Part shown: in pieces, positions 1-8,152 of the stretch
How the letters are laid out: each line of letters begins with the position of its first letter
Numbering within the stretch: position 1 is the stretch's first letter
Source of the DNA: Lacinutrix sp. WUR7
Lineage (GTDB): Bacteria > Bacteroidota > Bacteroidia > Flavobacteriales > Flavobacteriaceae
Length of the DNA stretch: 64,000 bases
NCBI RefSeq assembly: GCF_016864015.1
Contig: NZ_CP045067.1
Coordinates: forward strand, 3,172,001-3,236,000
Direction: 5' to 3'
Notes under the pieces: generated by a model
The model's database searches: none
What the model was told of the DNA's origin: nothing
What the model saw: only the letters and a program-made list of their open reading frames with translations
Translations under genes and position numbers: made by a program

Positions 1-349
1 GGTGTTGGATCTTGAAAAGATAGGAGTGGAATCGATGCAATTCCCATTGCGGAAAGTTTAGCAAATTCTCTTCTAGAATACTTGGACGTACAACGATTCA
101 TTTTGTAGTGATTTGTGAAGGAAGTAGTAAGATACTATTTTTTTGAAGGAATTTTAGAATACGGAAAAGGTATTGTGCTTTATTGAAAAGTTGCTCTTCT
201 CCAGATACCAATAAACTTTTAGAGCTAACGTGTTGAATTTTATCTATATAACTAAAAATAGGTTTTCATCACTATGAATATCACTTTTAACGAAAGCTTT
301 TGTAGTAATATTTTTATATATTTATTAAATAACTAAAACTTTTCTTACA
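1..349. other. Left-edge region with no assignable gene
   Basis: No complete gene is visible. On the plus strand, bases 16-108 form an open frame ending in TAG whose translation (GIDAIPIAESLANSLLEYLD near its end) looks protein-like, but an in-frame TGA at 13-15 cuts it off from anything upstream. It could be the broken 3' end of a gene or chance. The rest, 109-349, is AT-rich and holds only the leader of the small gene that follows. Confidence 0.25.
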
Positions 350-505
350 ATGAAATACAGAATATTCGCATTATTAATGATTTTTGCTTTTTCAACTTCT
401 ATGAGCGCCATTGAGATTAGAGGTAAGAGAAAAAAACCTTCACAAGGTTATTCACAACAAACCGTGGAAACGCCTAATGTATTGGATTTAGAAAATAAGA
501 TGTAA
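350..505 (+). CDS. Small secreted peptide, 51 aa
   Basis: A short ORF of 51 codons starts at ATG 350 and stops at 505. Residues 1-20 form a clear signal peptide (MKYRIFALLM, then a hydrophobic core ending in STSMSA), followed by a basic patch (RGKRKK) and a polar tail. A good Rho-independent terminator lies 20 bp downstream, which supports a real transcription unit. Nothing in it indicates a function. Similar small exported peptides are common in Flavobacteriaceae. The signal peptide plus terminator make a genuine gene more likely than chance, but no homology could be tested. Confidence 0.55.
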   Translation: MKYRIFALLMIFAFSTSMSAIEIRGKRKKPSQGYSQQTVETPNVLDLENKM

Positions 506-522
506 CCAAAATATACTTCAAT

Positions 523-558
523 AAAAAAAGCAATGTTATCTAACGTTGCTTTTTTTTA
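523..558 (+). terminator. Rho-independent terminator after the 51-aa peptide
   Basis: A 9-bp stem (530-538 with 541-549, GCAATGTTA against TAACGTTGC with one G-T pair) is flanked by an A-run and followed by a run of eight T. It closes the small plus-strand gene. Confidence 0.75.
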
Positions 559-600
559 TACCATACTTTCAATAGCATAATACAATCTATTTTTTGCATT
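556..600 (-). pseudogene. Fragment of a redoxin 3' end (15 codons)
   Basis: Read on the minus strand, these 45 bases give NAKNRLYYAIESMV followed by a stop. The intact redoxin at 3728-4180 has NAKNRLYYALESLV near its C-terminus, so 12 of 14 residues agree, and about 34 of 42 bases agree by eye. Only the C-terminal tail is present. It is joined directly to the broken EamA transporter on its 5' side, so this is a leftover of a rearranged or deleted region. See the finding on the chimeric remnant. Confidence 0.65.
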
Positions 601-918
601 ACACTACAAGCCCCTAAAAAGGTAGCAGTAATAATGGCGAAAATTCATTTGTTCCGTTTAAAATCAATGCCTTCTTTTTTACCAATTCTAGAATATAATA
701 TTACCGAGAATATAATGGTGAAAAAACCAAGCCATTGGTAGATATTAGGACTCTCTTTATAAATTAAAATAGAACCAATAAAAGTAAAAAATGGAGCAGC
801 AGAACGTATTGGTGTAACAATAGTTAAAGGTAAATGTTTTAAAACCTGATATGCTAAAACCCATGAAGCAGCCATTATACCCGATTTTATAAAAATAAAG
901 CCTAAATATCCTTTCCAT
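601..918 (-). pseudogene. Decayed EamA/DMT-family transporter fragment
   Basis: The minus strand encodes hydrophobic segments typical of the end of the first EamA repeat: LWKGYLGFIFIKSGIMAASW, then a stretch containing PIRSAAPFFTFIGSILIYKE and GFFTIIFSVILYSRIGKKEG. An in-frame TGA at 645-647 interrupts it, and reading resumes in the same frame as IFAIITATFLGACS, the expected start of the second EamA repeat. There is no start codon for the upstream part and most of the second repeat is missing. EamA proteins are usually about 290-300 aa, whereas roughly 105 codons remain here. A 76-aa ORF (645-875) can be drawn inside it, but I read it as part of a dead gene. Confidence 0.7.
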
Positions 919-951
919 AAAAAACCCTCAATAGTAGAAAACTATTAAGGG
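917..951 (-). terminator. Minus-strand terminator after the exported 176-aa protein
   Basis: On the minus strand an 11-bp stem with one mismatch (925-935 with 941-951) is followed by six T. It lies about 30 bp past the stop of the gene at 981-1511. Confidence 0.7.
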
Positions 952-980
952 AGGAAAAACCATCGTTTTATAGGGATTAT

Positions 981-1511
981 TTATAAGATATCATCCATAG
1001 GATTTATCTCAATTGCTTTGGTTTTATTTCCTTTTCTAAGCTGCATTTTATATAATACCTCGGTATCTTTATTATGTCTATAATTGTTATAACACCAGGT
1101 TTTTGCAACCATCCAACCTGCATATTTTTTGGCAACTATTACACTAATATTATATGGAATACGAACATTTTTAAATACACCTTCCGATTGCAAAAGTGTT
1201 CCATCTTTAGCATAAATAGCATCTACATGGTTGTTGCCTTCGGTAAAATGTACACTATAAGTCGTATTTACATTTGCAGCATACACAGCCGCATTCTTTA
1301 TGTTGTAATTAAAAACTTGTAGTTGTAGCTTTTTGGTTTTTGCAGATAAATAGGAGGTACCTATTATCTTTTCAGAAACCGAATTAAAATCCTTTTTTAC
1401 ATGTGTGCTTTCTAAAGTATGGTCTGTGGTTTCTGTGTAGGCAATGTCAGATTGGGAATACGTTACTTGTGCGAATCCTAGGAATAGGAAGGTAATAAAC
1501 ATTGTTTTCAT
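981..1511 (-). CDS. Exported protein, PepSY/BLIP-like, 176 aa
   Basis: Residues 1-19 are a signal peptide ending near VTYSQ. The mature part is about 155 aa, with the pattern HVDAIYAKDGTLL, then IPYNISVIVAKKYAGW and a C-terminal strand-rich segment. The order of an acidic/aromatic strand with Asp-Gly, a Pro before a helix, and K(K)Y resembles the PepSY-like beta-lactamase-inhibitor fold found in many exported Bacteroidota proteins. That assignment is by eye. The single CDS has its own terminator and is probably monocistronic. The role is unknown; a periplasmic or secreted binding protein is the most that can be inferred. Confidence 0.6.
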   Translation of the reverse strand: MKTMFITFLFLGFAQVTYSQSDIAYTETTDHTLESTHVKKDFNSVSEKIIGTSYLSAKTKKLQLQVFNYNIKNAAVYAANVNTTYSVHFTEGNNHVDAIYAKDGTLLQSEGVFKNVRIPYNISVIVAKKYAGWMVAKTWCYNNYRHNKDTEVLYKMQLRKGNKTKAIEINPMDDIL

Positions 1512-1708
1512 GATGTTGTGTTTTAAAATGATTGAACTATTCTGATTTTGCTATTACAATAGTTTAGAGAAACTCATTAATAAACCTTTCGGCTAATGTA
1601 AAGCATAATCAAGATAACCTGCTTATTTTTAGATAGACACGTAATGAACAAGCAATAGACAACTAATAGACAATATTATTATATGGCAAGGATTCAAGAA
1701 GGAAATGG

Positions 1709-3466
1709 CTATAGTTGCTGGATGAAATCGTCTAGATGCACATCATCTGCAAGTTTCATTTTTTTACGAAGACGGTAGCGGCTAGTATTTAAAGATGCAA
1801 TCGCAATATTTTGAAGGGTTGCAATATTCCTACTGTCCATTTTTAATCGAATAAGAGAACACAAACGTATTTCATTTTTAGTTAAATTAGGAAATAACTC
1901 TGATAAATGTGTATAAAAAGCATCATTAAGCTTATCTAAACGTTCATAGAAAACGATACTATCCTTATCAAACTGCACTTTATTTTTAATTTCTTCTTCC
2001 AGCTTTTCTAAGATTGTAGTATGCTCTTCCGAAGTAGCATTTTTCAGCATTTTAATTTTATCTGCCAACATTTCTGCCCATTCTTGATTTTGGGTTAAGC
2101 TTAGGGCAAAATCGGATAAATCGCGTTGTTTCGATTTAATTTCCGAATGTAGCTGTTCCACTTTCAATGCTGCATTTTCTAATTCATGTTCTGCTAAAAG
2201 TTGTTTGTTTTTAGAATTTAAAAGGTGTTGTCTTCTTCCCAAATAAAGTACGATAAGCAAAATAATGAGTACCGCACTAATCAGTGAAATAATCCACAGC
2301 TTTGCACTTTGATCTTTAATCTTGTTTTCTTTTTCTATGCGCTCTATTTCAAAATTTAATGCAACTCTGTCTAAAGTAACTGCATTTAATTCATCTTTCC
2401 ATTGGTTATCTTGTTTAGAAGCTACAGTCGCTAAACTGTCGGAAAAAGCAGTAGAATATTTAAGCGTAGTAAACGCTAATGGCAGATTATTGGTAGCCTT
2501 ATAAAAGTTTTCTTTTACATGAAGATATTCCAGTTTAGAATCTGGAAGTAATTCCTTTTGTTTTTTTGCATCCTTTACAATAGAATCCAATTCTGGAAAA
2601 ATAATTTTTGCATCCTTTATATCATTTAATGCTAAATTGGTTTGTACTAACTGTGCACCAGCACTTATAAGTCTTGGTATGTCTCTAGATCCTATTTTTT
2701 CTATATGTTTTGTTTTGTACAATGCAAAGTTTGCTACATACATCTCTTTTGCTTCCGCATATCTATGTTGGTCCATATAGATGTCTGCAATATTATCTCT
2801 AATGCTTCCATTTAGCGAATGCTCTGGAAATTGTTTTTGTGTAATAGCGTAGGCTTTATTAAAATAGATTAAAGCGGAATCTAGTTCTTTGGTATTCCAA
2901 TAAAAAAACAAACCATAGTTATTAATTGCAGAAGGATTAGAAATAGTACGAAGTGCATTGGTAAATCGAATATTCTTTATATGCTGTTTAGAAGCACTAT
3001 CTAATTGATTTAAGTTTGCATAATTCTCTGCCATTATACTATTTGCAAAACTAATCATTTTCTTATCCTTACGAACTTCCTCTGGAGTAAACTCCATTTT
3101 ATGGGCTTCATAATATTCAAAAAAAGAAGTGTACGATGCTATAGATTGCGTAAATAAACCTATTTCATGAAACCAATTACCAGAATGTAAATATGCGTCC
3201 ATAACAAATGCATGTTTATCTTTAATAAACGGCAAGCAGTCTAAACGTTGAAACTGTTGCGATAGATAGGTTTCCAATTGATGCACAGAAAAGGACGTTC
3301 GTCGGTAGGTTTTAAAATTATCTTCTGGAAAAGAGATGGCCATAGTGGCACTTAATTTCTCATATTTTTGGTACGCTGCATCACTGGTTAACGCTTCTTG
3401 AGAAAGCATTAGCAAGGGATAACCACAAAGTAATAGAATGATAAATAAACGACGTAGACTTTTCAA
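1709..3466 (-). CDS. TPR sensor-regulator with membrane segment and LuxR-like HTH
   Basis: The protein has 585 aa. Residues 1-22 form a signal or anchor sequence. About 30-380 are helical, TPR-like repeats placed in the periplasm. A hydrophobic segment near 390-410 (IISLISAVLIILLIVLYLG) crosses the membrane, a charged coiled coil follows, and the last 60 residues (LTKNEIRLCSLIRL, ASLNTSRYRLRKKM) fit a LuxR/GerE-type helix-turn-helix. This TPR-TM-coiled-coil-HTH architecture is a recurrent Bacteroidota one-component regulator whose targets are generally unknown. A TANNTTTG element lies just upstream (3503-3510). No adjacent gene shares its direction closely enough to suggest an operon, so it probably acts at a distance. 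Confidence 0.75.
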   Translation of the reverse strand: MKSLRRLFIILLLCGYPLLMLSQEALTSDAAYQKYEKLSATMAISFPEDNFKTYRRTSFSVHQLETYLSQQFQRLDCLPFIKDKHAFVMDAYLHSGNWFHEIGLFTQSIASYTSFFEYYEAHKMEFTPEEVRKDKKMISFANSIMAENYANLNQLDSASKQHIKNIRFTNALRTISNPSAINNYGLFFYWNTKELDSALIYFNKAYAITQKQFPEHSLNGSIRDNIADIYMDQHRYAEAKEMYVANFALYKTKHIEKIGSRDIPRLISAGAQLVQTNLALNDIKDAKIIFPELDSIVKDAKKQKELLPDSKLEYLHVKENFYKATNNLPLAFTTLKYSTAFSDSLATVASKQDNQWKDELNAVTLDRVALNFEIERIEKENKIKDQSAKLWIISLISAVLIILLIVLYLGRRQHLLNSKNKQLLAEHELENAALKVEQLHSEIKSKQRDLSDFALSLTQNQEWAEMLADKIKMLKNATSEEHTTILEKLEEEIKNKVQFDKDSIVFYERLDKLNDAFYTHLSELFPNLTKNEIRLCSLIRLKMDSRNIATLQNIAIASLNTSRYRLRKKMKLADDVHLDDFIQQL

Positions 3467-3502
3467 AGCGATTAATTTATTTTTTTAAAAGTTTTACTTA
3501 GT

Positions 3503-3510
3503 CAAATGTA
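3503..3510 (-). promoter_or_regulatory. -7 promoter element, TPR-LuxR gene
   Basis: TACATTTG on the minus strand is a perfect match to the Bacteroidota TAnnTTTG -7 element, 36 bp before the ATG. No clear TTTG is seen at -33. Confidence 0.45.
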
Positions 3511-3727
3511 AACAATATTAAATAGCTATAATGTAGCAGGTTAGAAATAAAAGGAAATGTATTTTAAGTGTAATTTGGAAATAAATTTAGTGCATTTCAT
3601 GAGTTTTAAGGAAATGCGAAAAACCATAAAGAGGCAGTATTCCGTGCTTGTACCTTTATGTAGAATAAAGGAGGGTGACAATCAATATACTTCAAAAAAA
3701 CTTGTAATTAGCATGTATATTTTAGAA

Positions 3728-4180
3728 CTATTCTTGTTCCTTATCCTTTTCCACTAAACTCTCCAGCGCATAATACAATCTATTCTTAGCATTATCTTGT
3801 GACCCAAAAATAGAACGAAAAAGTTCTCCTTTTTCTGTGATAAGTAACCATTGTGGTGTGCCTTCCGATTCAAATTGATCATACACCTTATGTCCTTCAT
3901 CTATATAAATAGGAAATGGATTTTCACCACTAGTAAACACACTTTTAATATTTTCTTTTGTGCCTTCTCTATTTACAAAATCGGCATGAATACCTGCAAC
4001 TTGAATGGCTGGATATTTCTGTTGAAAGTCGTATGCCAAAGGAATAGCGCGACCGGTACACCCCAAACAATCGTTGTTATAGATGATTAATAACAACACT
4101 TTGTTTTTATAAACGGTCATCAAATCTACTGCGACACCATCCAAATTTTTTACTGCTATCGATACTATTGAATTACTCAT
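3728..4180 (-). CDS. Thioredoxin-fold redoxin, 150 aa, co-transcribed with thiE
   Basis: This is a cytoplasmic thioredoxin-like protein with no signal peptide. The CXXC-type motif is CLGC at residues 38-41 after a buried strand (LLLIIYNNDC), and the later part (TPQWLLITEKGEL) carries the cis-Pro typical of the AhpC/TSA-TlpA fold. It is shorter than classical peroxiredoxins. Its ATG immediately follows the TAA of the ThiE-like gene, so the two are translationally coupled. A degraded copy of its C-terminus lies at 556-600. It probably acts as a thiol-disulfide reductase or peroxidase on an unknown partner. Confidence 0.7.
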   Translation of the reverse strand: MSNSIVSIAVKNLDGVAVDLMTVYKNKVLLLIIYNNDCLGCTGRAIPLAYDFQQKYPAIQVAGIHADFVNREGTKENIKSVFTSGENPFPIYIDEGHKVYDQFESEGTPQWLLITEKGELFRSIFGSQDNAKNRLYYALESLVEKDKEQE

Positions 4181-4825
4181 TTATTCAAAGGTATGACGTT
4201 GTTCTTGGGTAGAAGATGCGTTTAGTAATTGGTTAAAGGTTTTAATGGCATCAAAATTTTGGGTAATCGCTTCAGAAACAGCAATACCTGAAATTTCAGT
4301 TTTTAATATCTCTGTAACATCTGCTGTAGTGATCCCTCCAAAACCAATAATTGGTATCGGCGTTTTTAAAACATCTGTAATTGCTGTATATCCTTTTATT
4401 CCTAAAACCGGACCTAAATTAGCGCTCGTTTTTGTTTCCCTAAACGGACCTAAAACAATATAGTCAATAGATGCATCTAATAATTTTTCACAATCGGCTA
4501 AAGTATTTGCAGCACCGCCAATACTTTGCCAAGGATATAAATGTTTTCTAACGACAGTAGGCGAGGCATCCGTTTTTTCTAAATAAACACCATCCGCTTT
4601 AATTTCTTTTGCCACTTTATAATAACCGCTAATTACCAATCTTGTTTGAAAAACTGCAGTAATTTTAATCGCTTCTTTAGCAACCTTTAAAAGCTTTTTT
4701 TCAGAAGCATTTGGCATACCAAGTTGCACTAATTCTACACCAGAAGTACATGCTTTTTGTATGTTTTCTAAAATTTCTTTTGGGGAATCTCCTGTTGCTA
4801 TATAGTGTAATTTTGGAATAATCAT
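4181..4825 (-). CDS. thiE: Thiamine phosphate synthase-like protein
   Basis: This is a 214-aa TIM-barrel of the ThiE/TenI family. Visible landmarks are DGVYLEKTDASP (HMP-PP side), IGGAANTLAD in the position of the usual iGvSthn, DYIVLGPFRETKTSAN (thiazole-phosphate loop), IIGFGGIT and GIAVSEAI (phosphate-binding loops). The normal QLR.K segment is replaced by QLGMPNASEK, so the active site deviates and coupling of HMP-PP with thiazole phosphate is not assured. The gene is first in a two-gene unit with the redoxin. No other thi genes are nearby. A perfect -7 element lies at 4872-4879. Confidence 0.7.
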   Translation of the reverse strand: MIIPKLHYIATGDSPKEILENIQKACTSGVELVQLGMPNASEKKLLKVAKEAIKITAVFQTRLVISGYYKVAKEIKADGVYLEKTDASPTVVRKHLYPWQSIGGAANTLADCEKLLDASIDYIVLGPFRETKTSANLGPVLGIKGYTAITDVLKTPIPIIGFGGITTADVTEILKTEISGIAVSEAITQNFDAIKTFNQLLNASSTQEQRHTFE

Positions 4826-4871
4826 ATTTTCGTTTCTTGTATTCTTTTGTATTTTAAAATGGAATATGTTG

Positions 4872-4879
4872 CAAAAATA
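4872..4879 (-). promoter_or_regulatory. -7 promoter element, thiE-redoxin unit
   Basis: TATTTTTG on the minus strand matches TAnnTTTG, 46 bp before the thiE ATG. No TPP-riboswitch-like structure was recognised in the leader. Confidence 0.45.
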
Positions 4880-5005
4880 CGACTATTATAAGAACCTGAG
4901 TATAGAATAACGAATGGAAATGGAAGCATTTGATTTTCGATATAAAAATGAAAAATAATAATTTATTAATACCTATAAATCTTTTAAGAAACAGACTACA
5001 TTATG

Positions 5006-5013
5006 TAATTTTG
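5006..5013 (+). promoter_or_regulatory. -7 promoter element, luciferase-like oxidoreductase
   Basis: TAATTTTG matches TAnnTTTG and lies 54 bp before the ATG. The -33 region (TTTT near 4982) is only a weak match to TTTG. Confidence 0.45.
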
Positions 5014-5067
5014 TGGAAGAAATAACGACTACATGATACTGAATATTACCATTGATTTTATCCAATT

Positions 5068-6072
5068 ATGAAAAAGAATCCAACAACCTATTCTATATTA
5101 GACCTTGCCTTAGTTTCTAAAGGGCATACATTAAAAGAAACCTATACCAATGTTTTGGAATTGGCTCAACATGCCGAAACCTATGGTTACACACGCTATT
5201 GGTTGGCAGAACATCACAATTCGTCAAATATTGCAAGTAGTGCAACTTCTATTTTAATTGGCTATGTTGCACAAGGAACAAGTACCATTCGTGTTGGTTC
5301 TGGAGGAGTTATGCTACCCAATCATTCGCCATTAATCATCGCAGAACAGTTTGGTACTTTAGGATCCATATACCCAAATCGCATAGATTTAGGGTTAGGA
5401 AGAGCGCCAGGAACAGACGGAGAAACAGCAAAAGCCATACGCTCTGATTTTATGCAAGCAGCGCATTCTTTTCCTAACGAATTAGAAAAAATACAAACCT
5501 ACTTTTCGGCAGAAAATGCGACTTCTAAAGTCCGAGCTACCGTTGCTGAAGGCGTAGATGTTCCTATTTATATTTTAGGTTCGAGTACAGATAGTGCGCA
5601 TTTAGCAGCTAAAAAAGGATTGCCTTATGCTTTTGCTAGTCATTTTGCTACCGCGCAATTATGGGATGCCTTGAAGATTTATCGCGATGAATTTCAGCCT
5701 TCCGAAGTATTACAAAAACCATACGTAATCGTTGGTGTCAATATTATCATTGCAGAAACAGACGAAGAAGCTCAAAATCTATCCACTTCCTTAATCAAAA
5801 TGATTGTAGGGATATTTACTGGTAAACGCGACTATGTGCAACCGCCAACAGCAATGACAGACGATTTAAAACAGGTGATGCAAAATCCGCAAATACACCA
5901 AATGCTAAAATATTCTTTCATAGGAAGTAAAGCTACTGTAAAAGCACAAGTAAAAGAATTTATGGCGCAAACCGATGCCGACGAATTTATTGCGGTTACT
6001 AATATTTATGATATTAAAGATAGAATACGTTCTTATGAATTGTTTGCCGAAATCATGAAGGAGCTACAATAA
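5068..6072 (+). CDS. LLM-class flavin-dependent oxidoreductase (MsnO8 type)
   Basis: This 334-aa cytoplasmic enzyme belongs to the bacterial luciferase-like monooxygenase superfamily. The sequence opens with SILDLALVSKGHTLKE and continues with RYWLAEHHN (the conserved EHH near the flavin), RVGSGGVMLPNHSPL, PNRIDLGLGRAPGTD and YILGSSTDSAHLAA. These are the standard blocks of the alkanal-monooxygenase-like subgroup. Such proteins bind reduced FMN and oxidise a small substrate, but the substrate cannot be read from the sequence. The length is normal for the family. The gene has its own promoter and stands alone. Confidence 0.85.
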   Translation: MKKNPTTYSILDLALVSKGHTLKETYTNVLELAQHAETYGYTRYWLAEHHNSSNIASSATSILIGYVAQGTSTIRVGSGGVMLPNHSPLIIAEQFGTLGSIYPNRIDLGLGRAPGTDGETAKAIRSDFMQAAHSFPNELEKIQTYFSAENATSKVRATVAEGVDVPIYILGSSTDSAHLAAKKGLPYAFASHFATAQLWDALKIYRDEFQPSEVLQKPYVIVGVNIIIAETDEEAQNLSTSLIKMIVGIFTGKRDYVQPPTAMTDDLKQVMQNPQIHQMLKYSFIGSKATVKAQVKEFMAQTDADEFIAVTNIYDIKDRIRSYELFAEIMKELQ

Positions 6073-6187
6073 AGAAAACCTGTTGAATTGGACATCCAAT
6101 AGTATATGCGTTCATATTCATAGCATATACGCCAATGTTAATGCCTATTTATAATTAGTTTGTCCGTAGAAGGATAATTAATTAAAA

Positions 6188-6502
6188 ATGAAGAAGACTA
6201 TGACTATACGTTTTGAATATCACGAAGTACAAGCAAGCAAAAGATTAGAAGCATTTGCAACCGAAAAATTAGAAGGCTTATTTAACAAGTTTTCCATGAT
6301 TATTAGAGCAGATGTTTTTTTTAAATTGGAAAACACAACATCAGACGAAACGGGGAAGATTTGCAGCATTCGTTTGAGTGTTCCTGGTCCTAGATTATTT
6401 GCGGAAGTCAATCAAGATGACTTTATGAATTCTATTTCAGAAACTATAAATAATTTGGACACGCAATTGACGAAGAAAAAAGGAAAAATGACAAACTTTT
6501 AA
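6188..6502 (+). CDS. hpf: Short HPF/RaiA ribosome-associated inhibitor
   Basis: The protein has 104 aa. It starts with the beta-strand MTIRFEYHEVQASKRLEAFA, followed by EKLEGLFNKFSMIIRADVFF and a C-terminal helix LDTQLTKKKGKM, the beta-alpha-beta-beta-beta-alpha pattern of the sigma-54 modulation/HPF fold. The length matches the short form, without the dimerising C-terminal domain of long HPF. Short HPF binds the decoding centre of idle ribosomes and helps form hibernating 100S particles, usually in stationary phase. It lies 85 bp before the peroxiredoxin-like gene, with which it might be co-transcribed. Confidence 0.85.
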   Translation: MKKTMTIRFEYHEVQASKRLEAFATEKLEGLFNKFSMIIRADVFFKLENTTSDETGKICSIRLSVPGPRLFAEVNQDDFMNSISETINNLDTQLTKKKGKMTNF

Positions 6503-6587
6503 TGCTATAGAAGTCCTTTAGTTAGCGACAACATTAAGAATAGCATAAAATAAGTCGAATTAAAAAAGAATAGAAAAAGAATAGACC

Positions 6588-7097
6588 ATGATAAAACCAC
6601 AAGAAAAAGCACCAGCATTAAAGATTTCATTAGTAAATGATACAACATGGAATTTACAGGAACAAAAACCAGAAAACTTTACGTTAATTGTTTTCTTTAG
6701 AGGAAAACATTGTCCGGTTTGTAAAATGCAATTAGAAGAATTACAATCTAAAATTAATGATTTCACAGAAAGAGGCGTTAATGTAATTGCTATTAGCACA
6801 AATACCGAAGATCTTGCAAAAGAAACGTACCAAGAATGGAACATTCCAAATATACCTTTAGGTTATGGTTTTGCTATTGACGAAGCTAGAAAATGGGGAT
6901 TATTTATATCTAAAGGAATCAATGAAAAAGAACCAGAACATTTCAGCGAACCGGGATTATTTTTAATCCATAAAGATGGAACCGTATATTGGGAATCTAT
7001 ACAATCTATGCCATTTGGAAGACCACAATTTAAAGATGTTTTAAACGGAATTGATTATATATTAAAACAAGGATATCCTGCTAGAGGAGAGGCTTAA
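6588..7097 (+). CDS. Peroxiredoxin-like AhpC/TSA-family protein
   Basis: This 169-aa cytoplasmic protein has a thioredoxin fold. Residues 31-50 (FTLIVFFRGKHCPVC, Cys42 and Cys45) form a CXXC active site. GVNVIAISTNTEDLAKE and AIDEARKWGLFISKG follow, and FSEPGLFLIHKDGTVYW holds the conserved Pro and the beta-hairpin of the AhpC/TSA family. It probably reduces peroxides or works as a disulfide reductase. It is unrelated in detail to the redoxin at 3728-4180. It is followed by a strong hairpin at 7171-7235. Confidence 0.8.
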   Translation: MIKPQEKAPALKISLVNDTTWNLQEQKPENFTLIVFFRGKHCPVCKMQLEELQSKINDFTERGVNVIAISTNTEDLAKETYQEWNIPNIPLGYGFAIDEARKWGLFISKGINEKEPEHFSEPGLFLIHKDGTVYWESIQSMPFGRPQFKDVLNGIDYILKQGYPARGEA

Positions 7098-7170
7098 TAG
7101 CAGTTACTATTTGTAGTTTTTCTAGAAATATTTTTTACGGAATAGCCTTCTAGAAATCAAATATATAAAG

Positions 7171-7235
7171 AGCAATTTTATACGATATGAATTATTACAA
7201 AGTGATAATTTCTTAGTATAAAATTGCTTTATTTT
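7171..7235 (+). terminator. Long hairpin terminator between convergent genes
   Basis: A 13-bp perfect inverted repeat (7171-7183 with 7216-7228, AGCAATTTTATAC) is followed on the plus strand by a T-rich tract. The 32-nt interior can itself fold. It probably ends the plus-strand peroxiredoxin transcript. The minus-strand ThiE-like gene finishes just beyond it at 7248. Confidence 0.65.
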
Positions 7236-7247
7236 TATTCCTAATTA

Positions 7248-7832
7248 TTAAAAATGTTGTTTCATTTTTTTGAAAACAGCAATGGGTGTTTCGCTATTCC
7301 AAATACCACCTAAAACACCAACGCCTTTAAAACCTAATTTTTTAAAAGCATCTAAATTATCTGCGGTAACGCCACCCATACCTATAATGGTTTTGTCAAT
7401 GGCATTCACATCAAAACCACGACCAGCATAATCTGTTTTGGAAATGGAAGCAAACACTGGACTTAGTAAATGGTAATCAAATTCAAAATAGCAATCTTCC
7501 AAGTCTTGCGGTTCATGAAACGAAGAGCTTATGGTTTTTCCAAACATATTCAGCCCTTTAAAATACTGACCAGGATTATCAATATGCGCTATCCTTTCCT
7601 GTTCTTGAAAATGAATTCCTTTTAAGTTATAGTCGTTAATTAATGCATGGTGATAATGCACCACAATTCTGTTGTGATATTTCGCATCTATTAAATTTAA
7701 ATAGTCAGAATGTTCCTTGTAATCTTTATCTGGTTTTCTAAAATGATAACAGGCTAAACCTTCTTCAAATAACTGATTCAGAATTTCAATTTCATTAGGT
7801 ACATCTTTTTCTGGTGCAATTACAACAATCAT
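7248..7832 (-). CDS. ThiE/TenI-like protein, 194 aa
   Basis: This is a second TIM-barrel of the ThiE/TenI family, shorter than the one at 4181-4825. Recognisable blocks are YHFRKPDKDYKEH (in place of QLR.K), RIVVHYHHALINDYNLKGIH, GKTISSSFHEPQDLED (the S-x-H loop), DYHLLSPVFASISKTDYAG, and GMGGVTADNLDAFKKLGFKG. The SPVF.S.SK.DY pattern with a strong GGV phosphate loop is typical of the small Bacteroidota paralogue, often annotated thiamine phosphate synthase but closer to TenI. Catalysis is uncertain. It is monocistronic, with a perfect -7 element at 7865-7872. Confidence 0.7.
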   Translation of the reverse strand: MIVVIAPEKDVPNEIEILNQLFEEGLACYHFRKPDKDYKEHSDYLNLIDAKYHNRIVVHYHHALINDYNLKGIHFQEQERIAHIDNPGQYFKGLNMFGKTISSSFHEPQDLEDCYFEFDYHLLSPVFASISKTDYAGRGFDVNAIDKTIIGMGGVTADNLDAFKKLGFKGVGVLGGIWNSETPIAVFKKMKQHF

Positions 7833-8152
7833 AGTTTAGCTCTTTTTTTCAATAACTTATTTCACAAAGATACTTTCCTTTAACCATACTTTAAGGTTTT
7901 ATATTTTTAAAATTTTGCCAAACGTATTATAATATTACAAATCCATATTCCATAAAAAAAGGATAATATTTTAAGAAGCCGAATGCTCTATTCTGTTATA
8001 AATAGCAATGCTTTAACGCGATTAAACAACTCAAAATCAGCGCTTTTTAACACGATGTTAAAGTTGGTTAAAAACGTTAAATTCATGATAAAAAGGAAAA
8101 TAGAAGCAGTTATTTTTTTTTCATTTGTTAGGAACAATAAAAACTTTCAATC
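7833..8152. other. Divergent intergenic region
   Basis: The region lies between the minus-strand TenI-like gene and the plus-strand beta-barrel gene. It holds the -7 element of the former at 7865-7872. A small dyad, TTAACA-cga-TGTTAA at 8047-8061, about 90 bp before the barrel gene, could be an operator, but this is weak. No ORF is convincing here. Confidence 0.4.
7865..7872 (-). promoter_or_regulatory. -7 promoter element, TenI-like gene
   Basis: TATCTTTG on the minus strand matches TAnnTTTG, 32 bp before the ATG. Confidence 0.5.

Noticed and set aside
3557-3757. 66-aa plus-strand ORF between the TPR-LuxR and redoxin genes
   Set aside because: Its 3' end overlaps the redoxin gene on the other strand, and it has no recognisable domain, signal or promoter; it looks like a chance frame.
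4826-4980. Possible TPP riboswitch ahead of the ThiE-like gene
   Set aside because: No CUGAGA or other thi-box sequence or suitable folding was seen.
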